A DNA stretch of 64,000 nt from Nicotiana tabacum (Eukaryota > Streptophyta > Magnoliopsida > Solanales > Solanaceae): positions 14,016,222 through 14,080,221 of the forward strand of contig NC_134095.1 in the NCBI RefSeq assembly GCF_000715075.1, in the 5' to 3' direction. How positions within the stretch are numbered: position 1 is the stretch's first letter; every line of letters starts with the position of its first letter. This document shows positions 47,125 through 57,732 of this stretch, piece by piece. Position numbers and translations under genes: made by a program. The notes under the pieces are model-generated. The model searched no databases. It was given only the letters and a program-made list of their open reading frames with translations, and had not been told where the DNA came from.

Positions 47125-48262
47125 TGCTTAGTTCAGGGTTGGAGCCCTAATACCGACTAGCTGGGGAGAAGTTCAGTTTAGGGTTTAAAACCCTAATGCT
47201 GACTAAAGGAAAAAGTTCAGTTTAGGGTTTAAAACCCTAATGCTGATTAAAGGAAAAAGTTCAGTTTAGGATTTAAAACCCTAATGCTGATTAAAGGAAA
47301 AAGTTCAGTTTAGGGTTTAAAACCCTAATGCTGATTAAAGGAAAAAGTTCAGTTTAGGGTTTAAAACCCTAATGCTGACTGAATGGAAAAGTTCAGTTTA
47401 GGGTTTAAAACCCTAATGCTGACTGAATGGAAAAGTTCAGTTTAGGGTTTAAAACCCTAATGCTGACTGAAAGGAAAAGTTCAGTTTAGGGTTTAAAACC
47501 CTAATGCTGATTAAAGGAAAAGTTCAGTTTAGGGTTTAAAACCCTAATGCTGACTGAAAGGAAAAGTTCAGTTTAGGGTTTAAAACCCTAATGCTGACTG
47601 GCTGGAAAAGTTCAGTTTAGGGTTTAAAACCCTAATGCTGACTGAAAGGAAAAGTTCAGTTTAGGGTTTAAAACCCTAATGCTGACTGAAAGGAAAAGTT
47701 CAGTTTAGGGTTTAAAACCCTAATGCTGACTAAAGGAAAAAGTTCAGTTTAGGTTTTAAAACCCTAATGCTGACTGAATGGAAAAGTTCAGTTTAGGGTT
47801 TAAAACCCTAATGCTGACTGAATGGAAAAAGTTCAGTTTAGGGTTTAAAACCCTAATGCTGACTAAAGGAAAAGTTCAGTTTAGGGTTTAAAACCCTAAT
47901 GCTGACTAAATGGAAAGAGTTCAGTTTAGGGTTTAAAACCCTAATGCTGACTAAAGGAAAAGTTCAGTTTTGGTTAAAACCCTAATGCTAAATAAAGGAA
48001 AGAGTTCAGTTTAAGGTTTAAAACCCTAATGCTGACTAAAGGAAAAGTTCAGTTTAGGGTTTAAAACCCTAATGCTGACTGAAAGGAAAGAGTTCAGTTT
48101 AGGGTTTAAAACCCTAATGCTGACTGAAAGGAAAAAGTTCAGTTTAGGGTTTAAAACCCTAATGCTGACTGAAAGGAAAAGTTCAGTTTAGGGTTTAAAA
48201 CCCTAATGCTGACTGAAAGGAAAGAGTTCAGTTTAGGGTTTAAAACCCTAATGCTGACTGGC
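47125..48262. repeat. About 44-bp minisatellite with telomere-like inverted motif, about 26 units
   Basis: The unit is aaaagttcag, TTTAGGGTTTAAAACCCTAA, tgctgactgaaagg. Period is 43-46 bp because of small changes in the A run and the gactgaatgg/gattaaagg part. Each unit contains TTAGGGTTT and AAACCCTAA, 9-bp complementary arms around one base, that is plant telomere words in both directions. The first copy near 47130 is degenerate. It lies in the 3' region of H, as the 47-bp array does in G. Confidence 0.95.
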
Positions 48263-49756
48263 TGGGGACAAAGTTCGGGGATACCAACTGGCCTTTTTTG
48301 TTTTTTGAATTTTCTTGTTTTAGTAGAAGATAAAAGGGAATCTCTTGGAAACTTACCTTTCGAGTGAATTTCTTATTGCCAAACTGTTTCTTGTACTCAT
48401 GTACCTTCTTCTTTAGGTGACACCTGCTTCTTGCAAGATTGTCTTGGATTATACCTGTCTCAACTATCGGACAAAGAATAATTGTTAGTTCGGAAATGAC
48501 GGTTGGTTCGGTGACCCTGATCGTTCCAGTTGCTTTGTTGGGTCCTTATTTCTGTTGCGAAGTCTTGCCATTGATTGGATTCAAATGGCGAAACCCTTTA
48601 GACTACTCAGGCTTGTATTTCCAGATTCTGTGATGATTTGCCTCGTAGGGCTCTTTTTCTTTTTTTCTTTTTGTGTCCCGTTTTGCTTGGAGATTCTCAA
48701 CGGGGATTTTATTGGAGGTATTCTGTGGGGATTTGTACAAAAGGAGGCTCTGTGGGGGGAATATTTACAAAGTGAATTCTTTGTGTGGATTTTTGTACAA
48801 CGGGGCATGCTGGGGATTTGTTTCAAAGCGGGCTTTCTAGGATTTGTTGGGGTAAGCTTGTTGGGGAATTTTCACGAAGGGACTCGCTGGGGATGTGATG
48901 GGGATTTGTGTCCCATATTTTTTTTTAACAAAGGGAAGACCCTGTGGGGATTTGTCCGAGGCGGACTTGCTGGGGAAATTTCTCTCCTTCCTCTTTACTT
49001 CGAATGCCATCAAACATCATGATTCATCAGGTTTGGACAAACTTACCAACGAAACGAAGCGCCTTCCTTCATGAAACGGAATTCCGTGAAACCAAACCTG
49101 CCACCTGTCCTTTCCGGTATATCTAGAACTTGGGGTTAAACATGAAAGAGATTCGAAGAAAAACAAAGAAAAGAGAAAACGAATTTCAGAAAAGGAGTGT
49201 CCCCTTCGGGACGAGAAAGACATATCTGAGGAAGACAATGCTGGCTTTAAATGGACATGACATGCTTTTTGGGCTGGACGCCTGATCTTCAATGAACTTT
49301 CCTTTCCTGCCGAACCAAAACGGATATGTGATTCCAAACTGGTGGAACTTTGCCGAGATCTCCTTGAGTGGGGTCATTCTTACGGCCAACAACACCCTTT
49401 GTGGGTTTTCGCTGGCTGACCTCTCTCATTTCTCTTCCTGTCATCGCTTGATAGCACTCTTTGCGAGTTTTTACTAAACAAGCTCTCTCATTTTGGTTTC
49501 TCTACTCCCGTCGCCTCGTGGTGCTCGAAGGTTTTCACCAACGAGACTCTCTCATTTTATCTCTCAATTTAGAGTGTGTCGGTCTCCATTCGTGACGCTT
49601 ATTGGTTTCCCGCTATCTTTGGTAATTGATCTGAAGGCTTGTGCTTAGTAAAGAGAGGTAGATGATACTAACTTCTAAACCGTTTAGCGTGCCCCGGTTT
49701 CAATTTAAGGGTAAATGGGATTTTATTGTTGGTGTGACTGAACCTCAGGGAGAGGC
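48263..49756 (-). other. H 3' region between minisatellite and hairpin H-c
   Basis: Non-coding on the element's sense strand. Degenerate repeats at 48690-48990 share ctggggatttgt and acaaag words about 35 bp apart. Further degenerate units at 49380-49560 share the minus-strand words TTGGTGAAAACC and GAGAGAG with element G (35700-35930). The 155-residue plus-strand open frame at 48555-49022 runs over these repeats and looks like chance. Confidence 0.55.
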
Positions 49757-49795
49757 TGCCTACGTATCCTTTCGGAATCAAGTCAAACGTAGTTC
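49757..49795 (-). promoter_or_regulatory. Boundary hairpin module, copy H-c
   Basis: The sense strand starts GAACTACGTTTGACTTGATT and ends GATACGTAGGCA. The outer stem is CTACGT/ACGTAG. The inner stem is only TCC/GGA, closing a GAAA tetraloop. It lies about 145 bp after the pol stop. Confidence 0.65.
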
Positions 49796-49939
49796 ATGCT
49801 CTCGTCAATTTTTTTTTAATTGATCGTCGAAGGGATGTGACCGGCTCAAATGGCTTGTGGAGAGAGTTGGTAGTGTTTGGGAGTAGTGGGGAATAAAACC
49901 TTCGTCATTTCAAATGTGTCAAGACCACTGGGGTATAAT

Positions 49940-52900
49940 TCAAACGTAGTATCTCTTGACTGCATCTGCATTTACTGCTGTTTCGGGGTCATTTCCTTCG
50001 ATATCACCTAGATACAATGTTCCTCTCGGTAATATCTTCCTTATGATGTATGGGCCTTTCCAATTTGGAGCAAACTTCCATTTTGCTTCCTGGTGATGTG
50101 GCAGAATACGCCTCAGTACCAGCTGACCTACTTCAAAATTCCTGGGTCGGACTTTCTTATTGTAAGCACGAGCCATTCTTCGTTGGTACAACTGTCCGTG
50201 ACAAACCGCGGCCATTCGCTTTTCATCGATCAAAGTCAACTGCTCCAATCGAGTCTTGACCCACTCGCTGTCTTCGATTTCTGCTTCAACAATGGTTCGA
50301 AGAGAAGGAATTTCTACTTCTGCTGGTATCACAGCTTCAGTCCCATAAACCAAGAGATAAGGGGTTGCCCCTACTGATGTGCGTACCGTAGTGCGATATC
50401 CCAATAATGCAAATGGTAGCTGTTCATGCCACTGTCGGGAACTTTGGATCGTCTTCCTCAGAATCTTCTTGATGTTTTTGTTTGCCGCTTCCACAGCACC
50501 ATTGGCCTTTGGCCGATAAGGAGTAGAATTCCTATGCGTTATCTTGAATTGCTCGCATACATCTCCCATCAAGTGACTGTTCAAGTTTGCTGCGTTATCT
50601 GTAATGATAGTCGCAGGAATACCGAAACGACAGATAAGATTTGAGTGTACAAAATCCACTACAGCTTTTTTAGTGACCGACTTGAGAGTGACAGCCTCTA
50701 CCCATTTTGTGAAGTAGTCGATGGCAACCAGTATAAATCTGTGTCCATTTGAAGCCTTTGGCTCGATTGGTCCAATGACGTCCATGCCCCAGGCGACAAA
50801 TGGCCAAGGCGCAGACATGGGATGCAGTTCTATGGGAGGTGTATGAATCAAATCACCGTGCACCTGACACTGATGACACTTCCGAACGAAGCTAAAGCAG
50901 TCCTTTTCCATGGTCATACAGTAATAACCTGCTCGAAGGATTTTCTTCGCTAAGACATACCCGTTCATGTGAGGTCCGCACACACCTGCGTGTATTTCGT
51001 GCATGATCTTTCTCCCCTCCTCGGCATCGACACATCTTAATAGGTTGAGGTCTGGGGTCCTCTTGTACAACAATTCACCACTCAGAAAGAAACCACTTGC
51101 ATGCCTCCTAATGGTTCTCTTTTGATCTCCAGTAGCATGCTCGGGGTATTCTTGTGTCTTCAGGAACCTTCTGATGTCGTGGTACCAAGGTTGTGCATCT
51201 GCTCCTACCTCGATTACGTTGCAGTAACCGTGTCTTTCCTTGATTTGGATTTCCAAAGGATCTACGTGGGCGTTGCCCGGGTAGGGTAGCATTGAAGCCA
51301 GAGTAGCAAGTGCGTCTGCCAGTTCATTGTGACACCTCAGGATATACCTGAATTCTATTGATTTAAAACGCTTGCCGAGTTCCTCCACATGCTGTCGGTA
51401 AGGGATAAGCTTGACATCCCGAGTTTCCCATTCACCTTGGACTTGCCGGATAATCAGGTCAGAATCTCCCATAATCAGTAAGTCTTCGACATCCTGATAG
51501 ATTGCCATATGCATGCCCATGATGCAGGCTTCATACTCAGCTGTATTGTTTGTGCAAAAGAAACGCAGTCTAGCTGTGGCTGGATAATGCTAACCAGAGG
51601 GCGAGATCAAAATTTCCCCAATCCCTACACCTTTGGCATTCACGGCTCTATCAAAGAACATCTTCCAAGCATGAGCGTCCTCCGAGACCACTTCTACGGT
51701 GTTTACTTCTTCATCTGGAAAGTAGGTACTCAATGGCTGGTATTCCTCATCGACCGGATATTCGGCCAAGTGATCTGCTAGCGCCTGGGCTTTCATTGCC
51801 GTGCGAGTAACATAGACTATGTCGAATTCGGTAAGCAAGATTTTCCACTTAGCCAGTCTTCCAGTAGGCATTGGTTTCTGAAATATATACTTCAGAGGAT
51901 CCAACCTACTTATGAGGAAGGTAGTGTGAGCTTGAAGATAATGCCTCAGCTTTTGAGCAACCCATGTCAGAGCGCAACAGGTTCTTTCCAGCAGAGTGTA
52001 CTTGGCCTCATAGCCGGTGAATTTCTTGCTCAAGTAGTAGATTGCTTGATCCTTCTTTCCGGTTATGTCATGTTGTCCGAGGACGCAACCGAAAGAGTTT
52101 TCCAAGACTGTCAGATACAAGAACAGCGGTCTCCCTGGCTCTAGAGGGACCAAAACTGGGGGATTCGAAGGTATTCTTTGACTTTATCAAAGGCTTCTTG
52201 ACACTCAACTGTCCATTTGATTGCCGCATCTTTCCTTAACAGCTTGAATATGGGCTCACACGTGCTTGTCAGCTGGGCAATAAATCGACTGATGTAGTTC
52301 AATCTGCCCAATAAACTCATCACGTCTTTCTTTGTTCTCGGGGGAGGTAGATCTCTGATAGATTTTATCTTAGTTGGATCTAATTCGATACCTCTCCTGC
52401 TCACTATAAAGCCCAAAAGCTTGCCCGATGGAACTCCGAAAGTACATTTGGCTGGGTTCAGCTTCAAGTCATACTTCCTTAGTCTCTCGAAGAACTTCCT
52501 CAAATCTTGGATGTGATTATCCTGCGTCCTGGACTTGACTATCACGTCGTCCACGTACACCTCTATTTCCTGATGCATCATATCATGAAAAATGGCAGTC
52601 ATGGCCCTCATGTAAGTAGCCCCAGCATTCTTCAGACCAAATGGCATGACCCGATAACAGTAGGTGCCCCAAGGCGTGGTGAAGGCAGTTTTCTCGGCGT
52701 CCTATTCATCCATCAATACCTGATGATACCCAGCGTAACAATCTACGAAAGACTGTATTTCGTGTTTGGCGCAATTATCAACGAGGATGTGGATGTTGGG
52801 CAGTGGGAAATTATCTTTGGGACTTGCTCTATTCAGATCTCGGTAATCTACACATACCCGAGTTTTCCCGTCCTTTTTCGGTACTGGAACCACATTTGCC

Positions 52901-53392
52901 AACCACGTCGTATACTGGACTACCCGAATCACTCCCGTTTTCAGTTGTTTGGTGATCTCCTCTTTAATCTTGTCACTGACCTCAGTTTTGAACTTTCGTT
53001 GCTTTTGTTGAACTGGAGGACAATCAGGATGAATTGGCAATTTATGAACCACTAGATCAACACCTAGTCCCGGCATGTCATCGTATGACCAAGCAAACAC
53101 ATCTTTAAATTCAAAAAGAAGTTGAACTATCGCATCTCGCGTTTTCTTGTCCGTGTGAATGCTTATTTTGGTCTCCCAGATTTCTTCAGGAGTTCTTAAA
53201 TTAACCGGTTCGGTGTCATTCAGATTCGACTTAGGTTTATTCTCAAAATGTTCCAACTCTCGGTTTATTTCCCTAAAAGCTTCTTCTTCATCATATTCTG
53301 GTTCTGGGTTCATTAATTCACAGTTAAATAGCTCGTTGTGATCTGGGTGTGATGTCTGCAAGCATGTCATATTTAAAGCCGCATTATTATAA
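49940..53392 (-). pseudogene. RT, RNase H, aRNH and integrase of Ogre-like element H
   Basis: It reads from the intron acceptor. An acidic linker leads to FAWSYDDMPGLGVDLVVHKL. RT: KKDGKTRVCVDYRDLN, FVDCYAGYH, MPFGLKNAGATYM, catalytic YVDD near 52550, LLGFIVSRRGIELDP. RNase H: NSFGCVLGQHDITGKK. aRNH: FFDRAVNAKGVGIG, AEYEACIMG, IMGDSDLIIRQVQGEWE. Integrase: HHCC-type HEIHAGVCGPHMNG to CHQCQVHGD, DDE residues in GMDVIGP, ITDNAANLN and NGAVEAANK, and a GPY motif (PNWKGPYII). Breaks: TAG at about 52702, a frameshift near 52150, TAG at about 51590. The final 526 codons (51520-49940) are fully open. It should copy and integrate the element; the breaks prevent a full-length enzyme. Confidence 0.92.
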
Positions 53393-53608
53393 CTGAAAGG
53401 AAAGATAAAAGGAAAAATAACAAAAATCAGAACAAAAGAAAAAATGGGAAAGAAATGATGATTTTTTTTTATTATTTTCTTTGGGAAGTTGGAAGACAAC
53501 AATGTTTACAACTTTAGAAATTCAAAACAACAATTGAAAGGAAGAAAACGTTCAAGTTATGCCCTGGAGATAACTTGTGACACAGGAAAGGTGGCAGGAC
53601 AGGTCTAC
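53393..53608 (-). other. Predicted intron of Ogre-like element H, 216 nt
   Basis: The coding frame at the end of gag-PR meets donor GTAGAC at 53608, and a strongly T-rich stretch ends in CTTTCCTTTCAG at 53393. Inside lie three in-frame stops. Joining the flanks keeps the frame (RMSG to YNNAALN). A retained or spliced intron would regulate the ratio of gag-PR to RT-integrase. An intron at this place is known for Ogre elements; the exact ends here are my reading. Confidence 0.72.
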
Positions 53609-56600
53609 CCGGACATCCGTCTAGTCGGGAACGGCGTGGCTTCCCAGTTTCGAAGTTTAGCGTTCGGTCCCACGTACAGCATCTCAACAGTGCTTGTGCC
53701 TTCACCTGGTTGAACCATGTGAGTATCGTAGAGTATTTCTCTCATTGCCCCACATATCTCTTCGATTTCCTCAGCCATGAAGACCTCATCGTCTTCTTCT
53801 TCGGTGTACCTTGTCCTGATGAAAGTTTCATATAAATCCGGCAATGGTTGAGGTAACTTCCAATCCTCATTTCTCTTTTTCTTTGCCCACTCTTCGTCTC
53901 CTGGAGTGGGTTTGAAACCTAGTCCAAAAGGTTTCTTGGTGACTGGCAAGGTGATGGGTTCTGTTATTCCCTGAAGGGTTCGTCCAAGCCCTTTCCCTGG
54001 CCTAAATCCGTGTCGGATCATCTCTTTGGCCACCATAACCGAGGCGTTAGACAAGAAAGGCTGGGGGCAGGGTATTCCTTCTTCGTGCTGCTCTGCCAGT
54101 ACAATCTCGAAAGCTTAATAGACCGTGTGTTCGCTCCCTTCTCTTGGTTCAAGATATGGGATGGATGGGTCCCGATAAATAGCATGCTCGTCTTCTCCGT
54201 GGACCACGATCTCTCGGTCTTCGTACTCAAACTTCACCATCTGGTGAAGAGTGGAAGGCACAGCTCCTGCCACATGGATCCAAGGTCTGCCGAGGAGAAA
54301 ATTGTAGGATGTATCCATGTCGAGCACCTGGAAGGTTACTTCAAACTCGACTGGTCCTATGACCAACAACAGGTCTATTTCCCCCATGGTATCTCTCTTG
54401 ATGCCGTCGAAAGCCCTTACGCAGACATTATTGGGTCGGATTCTTCCGGTCCCAATTTCCATTCTTTGTAGCGTGGAGAGCGGGCAAATGTCAACACCTG
54501 AGCCCCCATCCAACATTACCCGCTTGACATAGTAGTCCTCGCATTTAACTGTTAGATGCAAGGCCTTGTTGTGTGCCGCTCCTTTTGGGGGTAGATCGTT
54601 CTTGCTGAAAGAGATTTGGTTAACGGCGAAGAACCTTTCCGTCATTCGCTCCAGTTGTTCAACTGAGGTTTCAGCTGGGACGTATGCTTCATTCAGGGTC
54701 TTCAGTAAGATCTTTTGATGCTCGGCCGACTTCATCAACAATGATAGCATGGACACTTGCTCGGGGAACTTGCGCAGTTGATCTATCACTTCGTAATCCG
54801 GCATTTTCATTTGTTGGAAGAACACTTCCGCTTCTTCAGCACTTACAGGCTTCTTTGGTGGGAAGCGCCTTTGTGTGGCGTTGTTCATCTCTTGGGTATT
54901 TGAATACCTTCCAATGAAAGTATTTTCTGGAAGTTCTCTCATGACCTCTTTACCTTTGTACATTACCAAAGTCTTTTGATAATTCCACGGCACTGTGGAC
55001 GGGTTGGTCATCGGCTTTTGTGGCACGCGTTCGATAACCACTGGCTCATTCAGCCGAGGTGGTTGAATCGTCCCCCGGACCACATAGGCCCCTTTTGGCA
55101 CGTACATAGGTTTTGCCTTTTTGATCCCGAAGTTCTGCGGCTTCTCTGCTCGACCTCATGGTATGTAAAGAACTCCATCCTTTACCGGTACCACTTCCTT
55201 CTCCACCTTCTTTTCAGGCTCGTTCTTTACAGCATTGGCCTTTTCCCCTTTTTCTGGTTTCTGTGCTGTTTCAGGCTTTTCCATTGCGTCAACAATGGCG
55301 ATTATAGCTTTCAAAGCAGGGTCGAACTCTTTGTCTTCGCAAATCATTCCGATTAGCGGCCCATTATTGTGAGCAGGCAATAGATTGGCAGTCACATTTG
55401 GGACCTCCTCGTCCCTTAGCACTATTTTCCCTTGCTCTATCAAATTCTCGACCACTCTTTTCAATGACCAGCAGTCATTCGTATTGTGTCCCTCGGCCCC
55501 TGAATGATAGGCGCATCTGACTCCAGCTTTGTAAGAAGGTGACGTCGGGTTTTGCCTCGTTTGAGGGATTGGTTGCAAGAAACCCAACTGGACTAGCTTC
55601 GGGAACAAAGTAGAGTATGGTTCACCGATGGGCGTGAAAGTCCGCCTTCGAGGTGGCTCCTGAGGGCGGAAGTTATTCTGCGGGGGTTGTGGGTTATGGT
55701 GGTTACGGTAAGGAGGCTGATTTCTGGGAGGTGGAGCTTGGCCTCGGTTGGCTTGTTGCGGCGGATGGGCATAAGGTTGGGCATTCATGACCATATAGGG
55801 TTGATGAGCATATGCCAGATTTGAGTGGGGATAGTAGTGTTGTGGGGTTCTTTCTGGGAAACGGGGCCTGGGATGACGATATTCCCTTACTTTCGAGGCT
55901 GCCATGGTCGTTTCTTCCTTTTTCTTCCCTCTTGACATTCCTCCGGACCCGCTTTGGACGGCTTGGGAGGTCGCCCTTATGGCTGCTTGACTCAGGATCC
56001 TACCTGTTTTCAGACCATTCTCCACCATCTCTCCAATCTTAATCGCTTCCACGAATGACTTTCCCATGGCTGACATCATGTTTTGAAAATAATCGGACTC
56101 TTGAGCCTGGAGAAAAGTAGTGACCATTTCTACCTCATCCATGGGAGGCTTCACCCTCGACGCCTGCTCACGCCACTTAATAGCATATTCTCTGAAGCTT
56201 TCTGAAGGTTTCTTCTTCAAATTCGACAGAGAATTTCGGTGTGGTGTAATGTCGATGTTATACTGGAATTGTTTCACAAAATCTCTGGCGAGATCATCCC
56301 ATATATGCCATCGGGACATTTCCTGGTCCATATACCATTCCGAGGCTATCCCTACTAGACTTTCCCCAAAATATGCCATTAACAGTTCTTCTTTTCCGCC
56401 GGCTCCCCGCAATTGGTTGCAATATTTCTTAAGATGTGCAATGGGGTCACCGTGCCCATCGTATTTCTTAAACTCTGGGGTCTTGAAACCCACTGGTAGG
56501 TGCACGTGAGGGAACATGCATAGGTCGGCGTAAGAGACACTCTTCTGTCCGCTCAAACCTTGCATATTCTTCAAACTTTGTTCAAGGCTTCTCATTCTTT

Positions 56601-57141
56601 TGGCTATCTCATTTTGTTCTGCAATTCTGGGGTTCTGATCCTTCCCGAGTGCAAGCTCGCACTGAGGCGGTGGAGGATTAGTGTTGGTAGCGAACCTAGT
56701 TGGTTCTATTGAGAACGAGGGTGCTTGGAATGTAAAAGAGGATGAGTCAAAGCTTGGCTTGTACGCAGCAGGCTGTGCCGTAATCGGGCAGGGCAGTGCA
56801 GTAAAGGTGTTCATGTTTGCATCGGTGGCTGACATTCGGGGATGAGGCTCAGAAGTCGATCCAGCAGAGAAGGCTGAAGTGGCTGGGTACCCGAATGGAG
56901 TAGCGGGATAATTTATGGGGACATTAGAAGTCCCTCTTGACCTGGAGAATAACTCAGGGAATCCGGGGACGACACTTGGCGGTTCTTTTCCGTTATTCCA
57001 GTCGTCCAGCATTTCCAACACACAGAGTCGTAGGATTCTATTTTCTTCCGCAGTTGCGGATTCAGGTGTGAGGACGGCTGAGATTGAGCTCTCCTCGGAA
57101 ACAGGGATTGTTTGCAACGGAATTTCTGAAGACATTTCCAC
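53609..57141 (-). pseudogene. gag-protease of Ogre-like element H
   Basis: Start MEMSSEIPLQTIPVSEE at 57141. The N-terminal 160 residues are Pro/Ser-rich. Gag domain: SLEQSLKNMQGLSGQ, HLKKYCNQLRGAGGKEE, ASEWYMDQEMSRWHIWDD, FREYAIKWREQASRV. A Pro/His/Gln-rich segment follows, then a zinc finger C-x2-H-x4-GH-x4-C (RCAYHSGAEGHNTNDCW) near 55510. After an in-frame TGA at 55156 come VPWNYQKTLVMYKGKEV and the protease-like LDGGSGVDICPLSTL near 54500. A TAA at 54115 precedes a last block with a G-patch-like FRPGKGLGRTLQG. All blocks share one frame, so only two stops break about 1180 codons. Gag packages RNA and protease cuts the polyprotein. Confidence 0.9.
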
Positions 57142-57732
57142 ACTTCCTTTTGACCTGGTGAAGTAAATGTGAGTGCTGCTTCCGGTCTTAACAACAGGTA
57201 GTTGAACACTTCTCTTTGACCTCGTGAAGTATGAGTGCGAGGCCAGACTTTCACCAAACCAACCGTCTTTCCAAAAAACTGGAAGAACTCAACGACACAC
57301 GAGTGGTTAATTCGAAATAAATAACAGATAGGCAACCTCACGTTGAGCATGATGCAGCTATACAGTTAAGTGAATTCTACATGTTTGCGACGAAAGCATG
57401 CGTCATTTCGACATTCTTTTTAGGCTTCCCTTTTCTTATCATTTTTCTTCTCTTTTTGGTTTTCTTTTATATTTTTTATTTTGCGGTAAAAATGCGACCG
57501 GATCCGATGAGGATTGCCTACGTATCACGATGCCACGTGAATCAGATCATTACGTAGTTCCAAAACACAAATGAGCGTAAAAGAAGCAACCTTTTTATTG
57601 TTGAAACAGTCTATTACAAACTACATTTTGCAAAAGACAGAGCAAACTTTGAAAATAAACCTAGACTCAAAATAGACTAAAATTCACCCTGATGGGAAAA
57701 ACAGGCAGAAGATGCTAAGATACAGACTTGAC
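57142..57732 (-). other. Spacer between ORF1 and gag of element H
   Basis: Non-coding, T-rich in places. It contains hairpin copy H-b at 57515-57560, about 170 bp after the ORF1 stop and about 375 bp before the gag start. Confidence 0.6.
57515..57560 (-). promoter_or_regulatory. Boundary hairpin module, copy H-b
   Basis: The sense strand starts GAACTACGTAATGATCTGAT and ends GATACGTAGGCA. The outer stem CTACGTA/TACGTAG is 7 bp; the inner stem is TCACG/CGTGA with loop TGGCAT. The words ATCCTCATCGG follow the module, similar to CCCCATCGGGTT after copy H-a. Confidence 0.68.

Noticed and set aside
47125..48262. True telomere or interstitial telomeric repeat
   Set aside because: There is only one TTTAGGG and one CCCTAA per 44-bp unit, facing each other. 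It is not a head-to-tail TTTAGGG array.
48555..49022. 155-residue plus-strand open frame in H 3' region
   Set aside because: It runs over degenerate ctggggatttgt repeats, opposite to the element's sense strand, and has no recognisable domain.
52507..53055. 182-residue plus-strand open frame
   Set aside because: It is a shadow of the RT coding sequence of element H on the minus strand.
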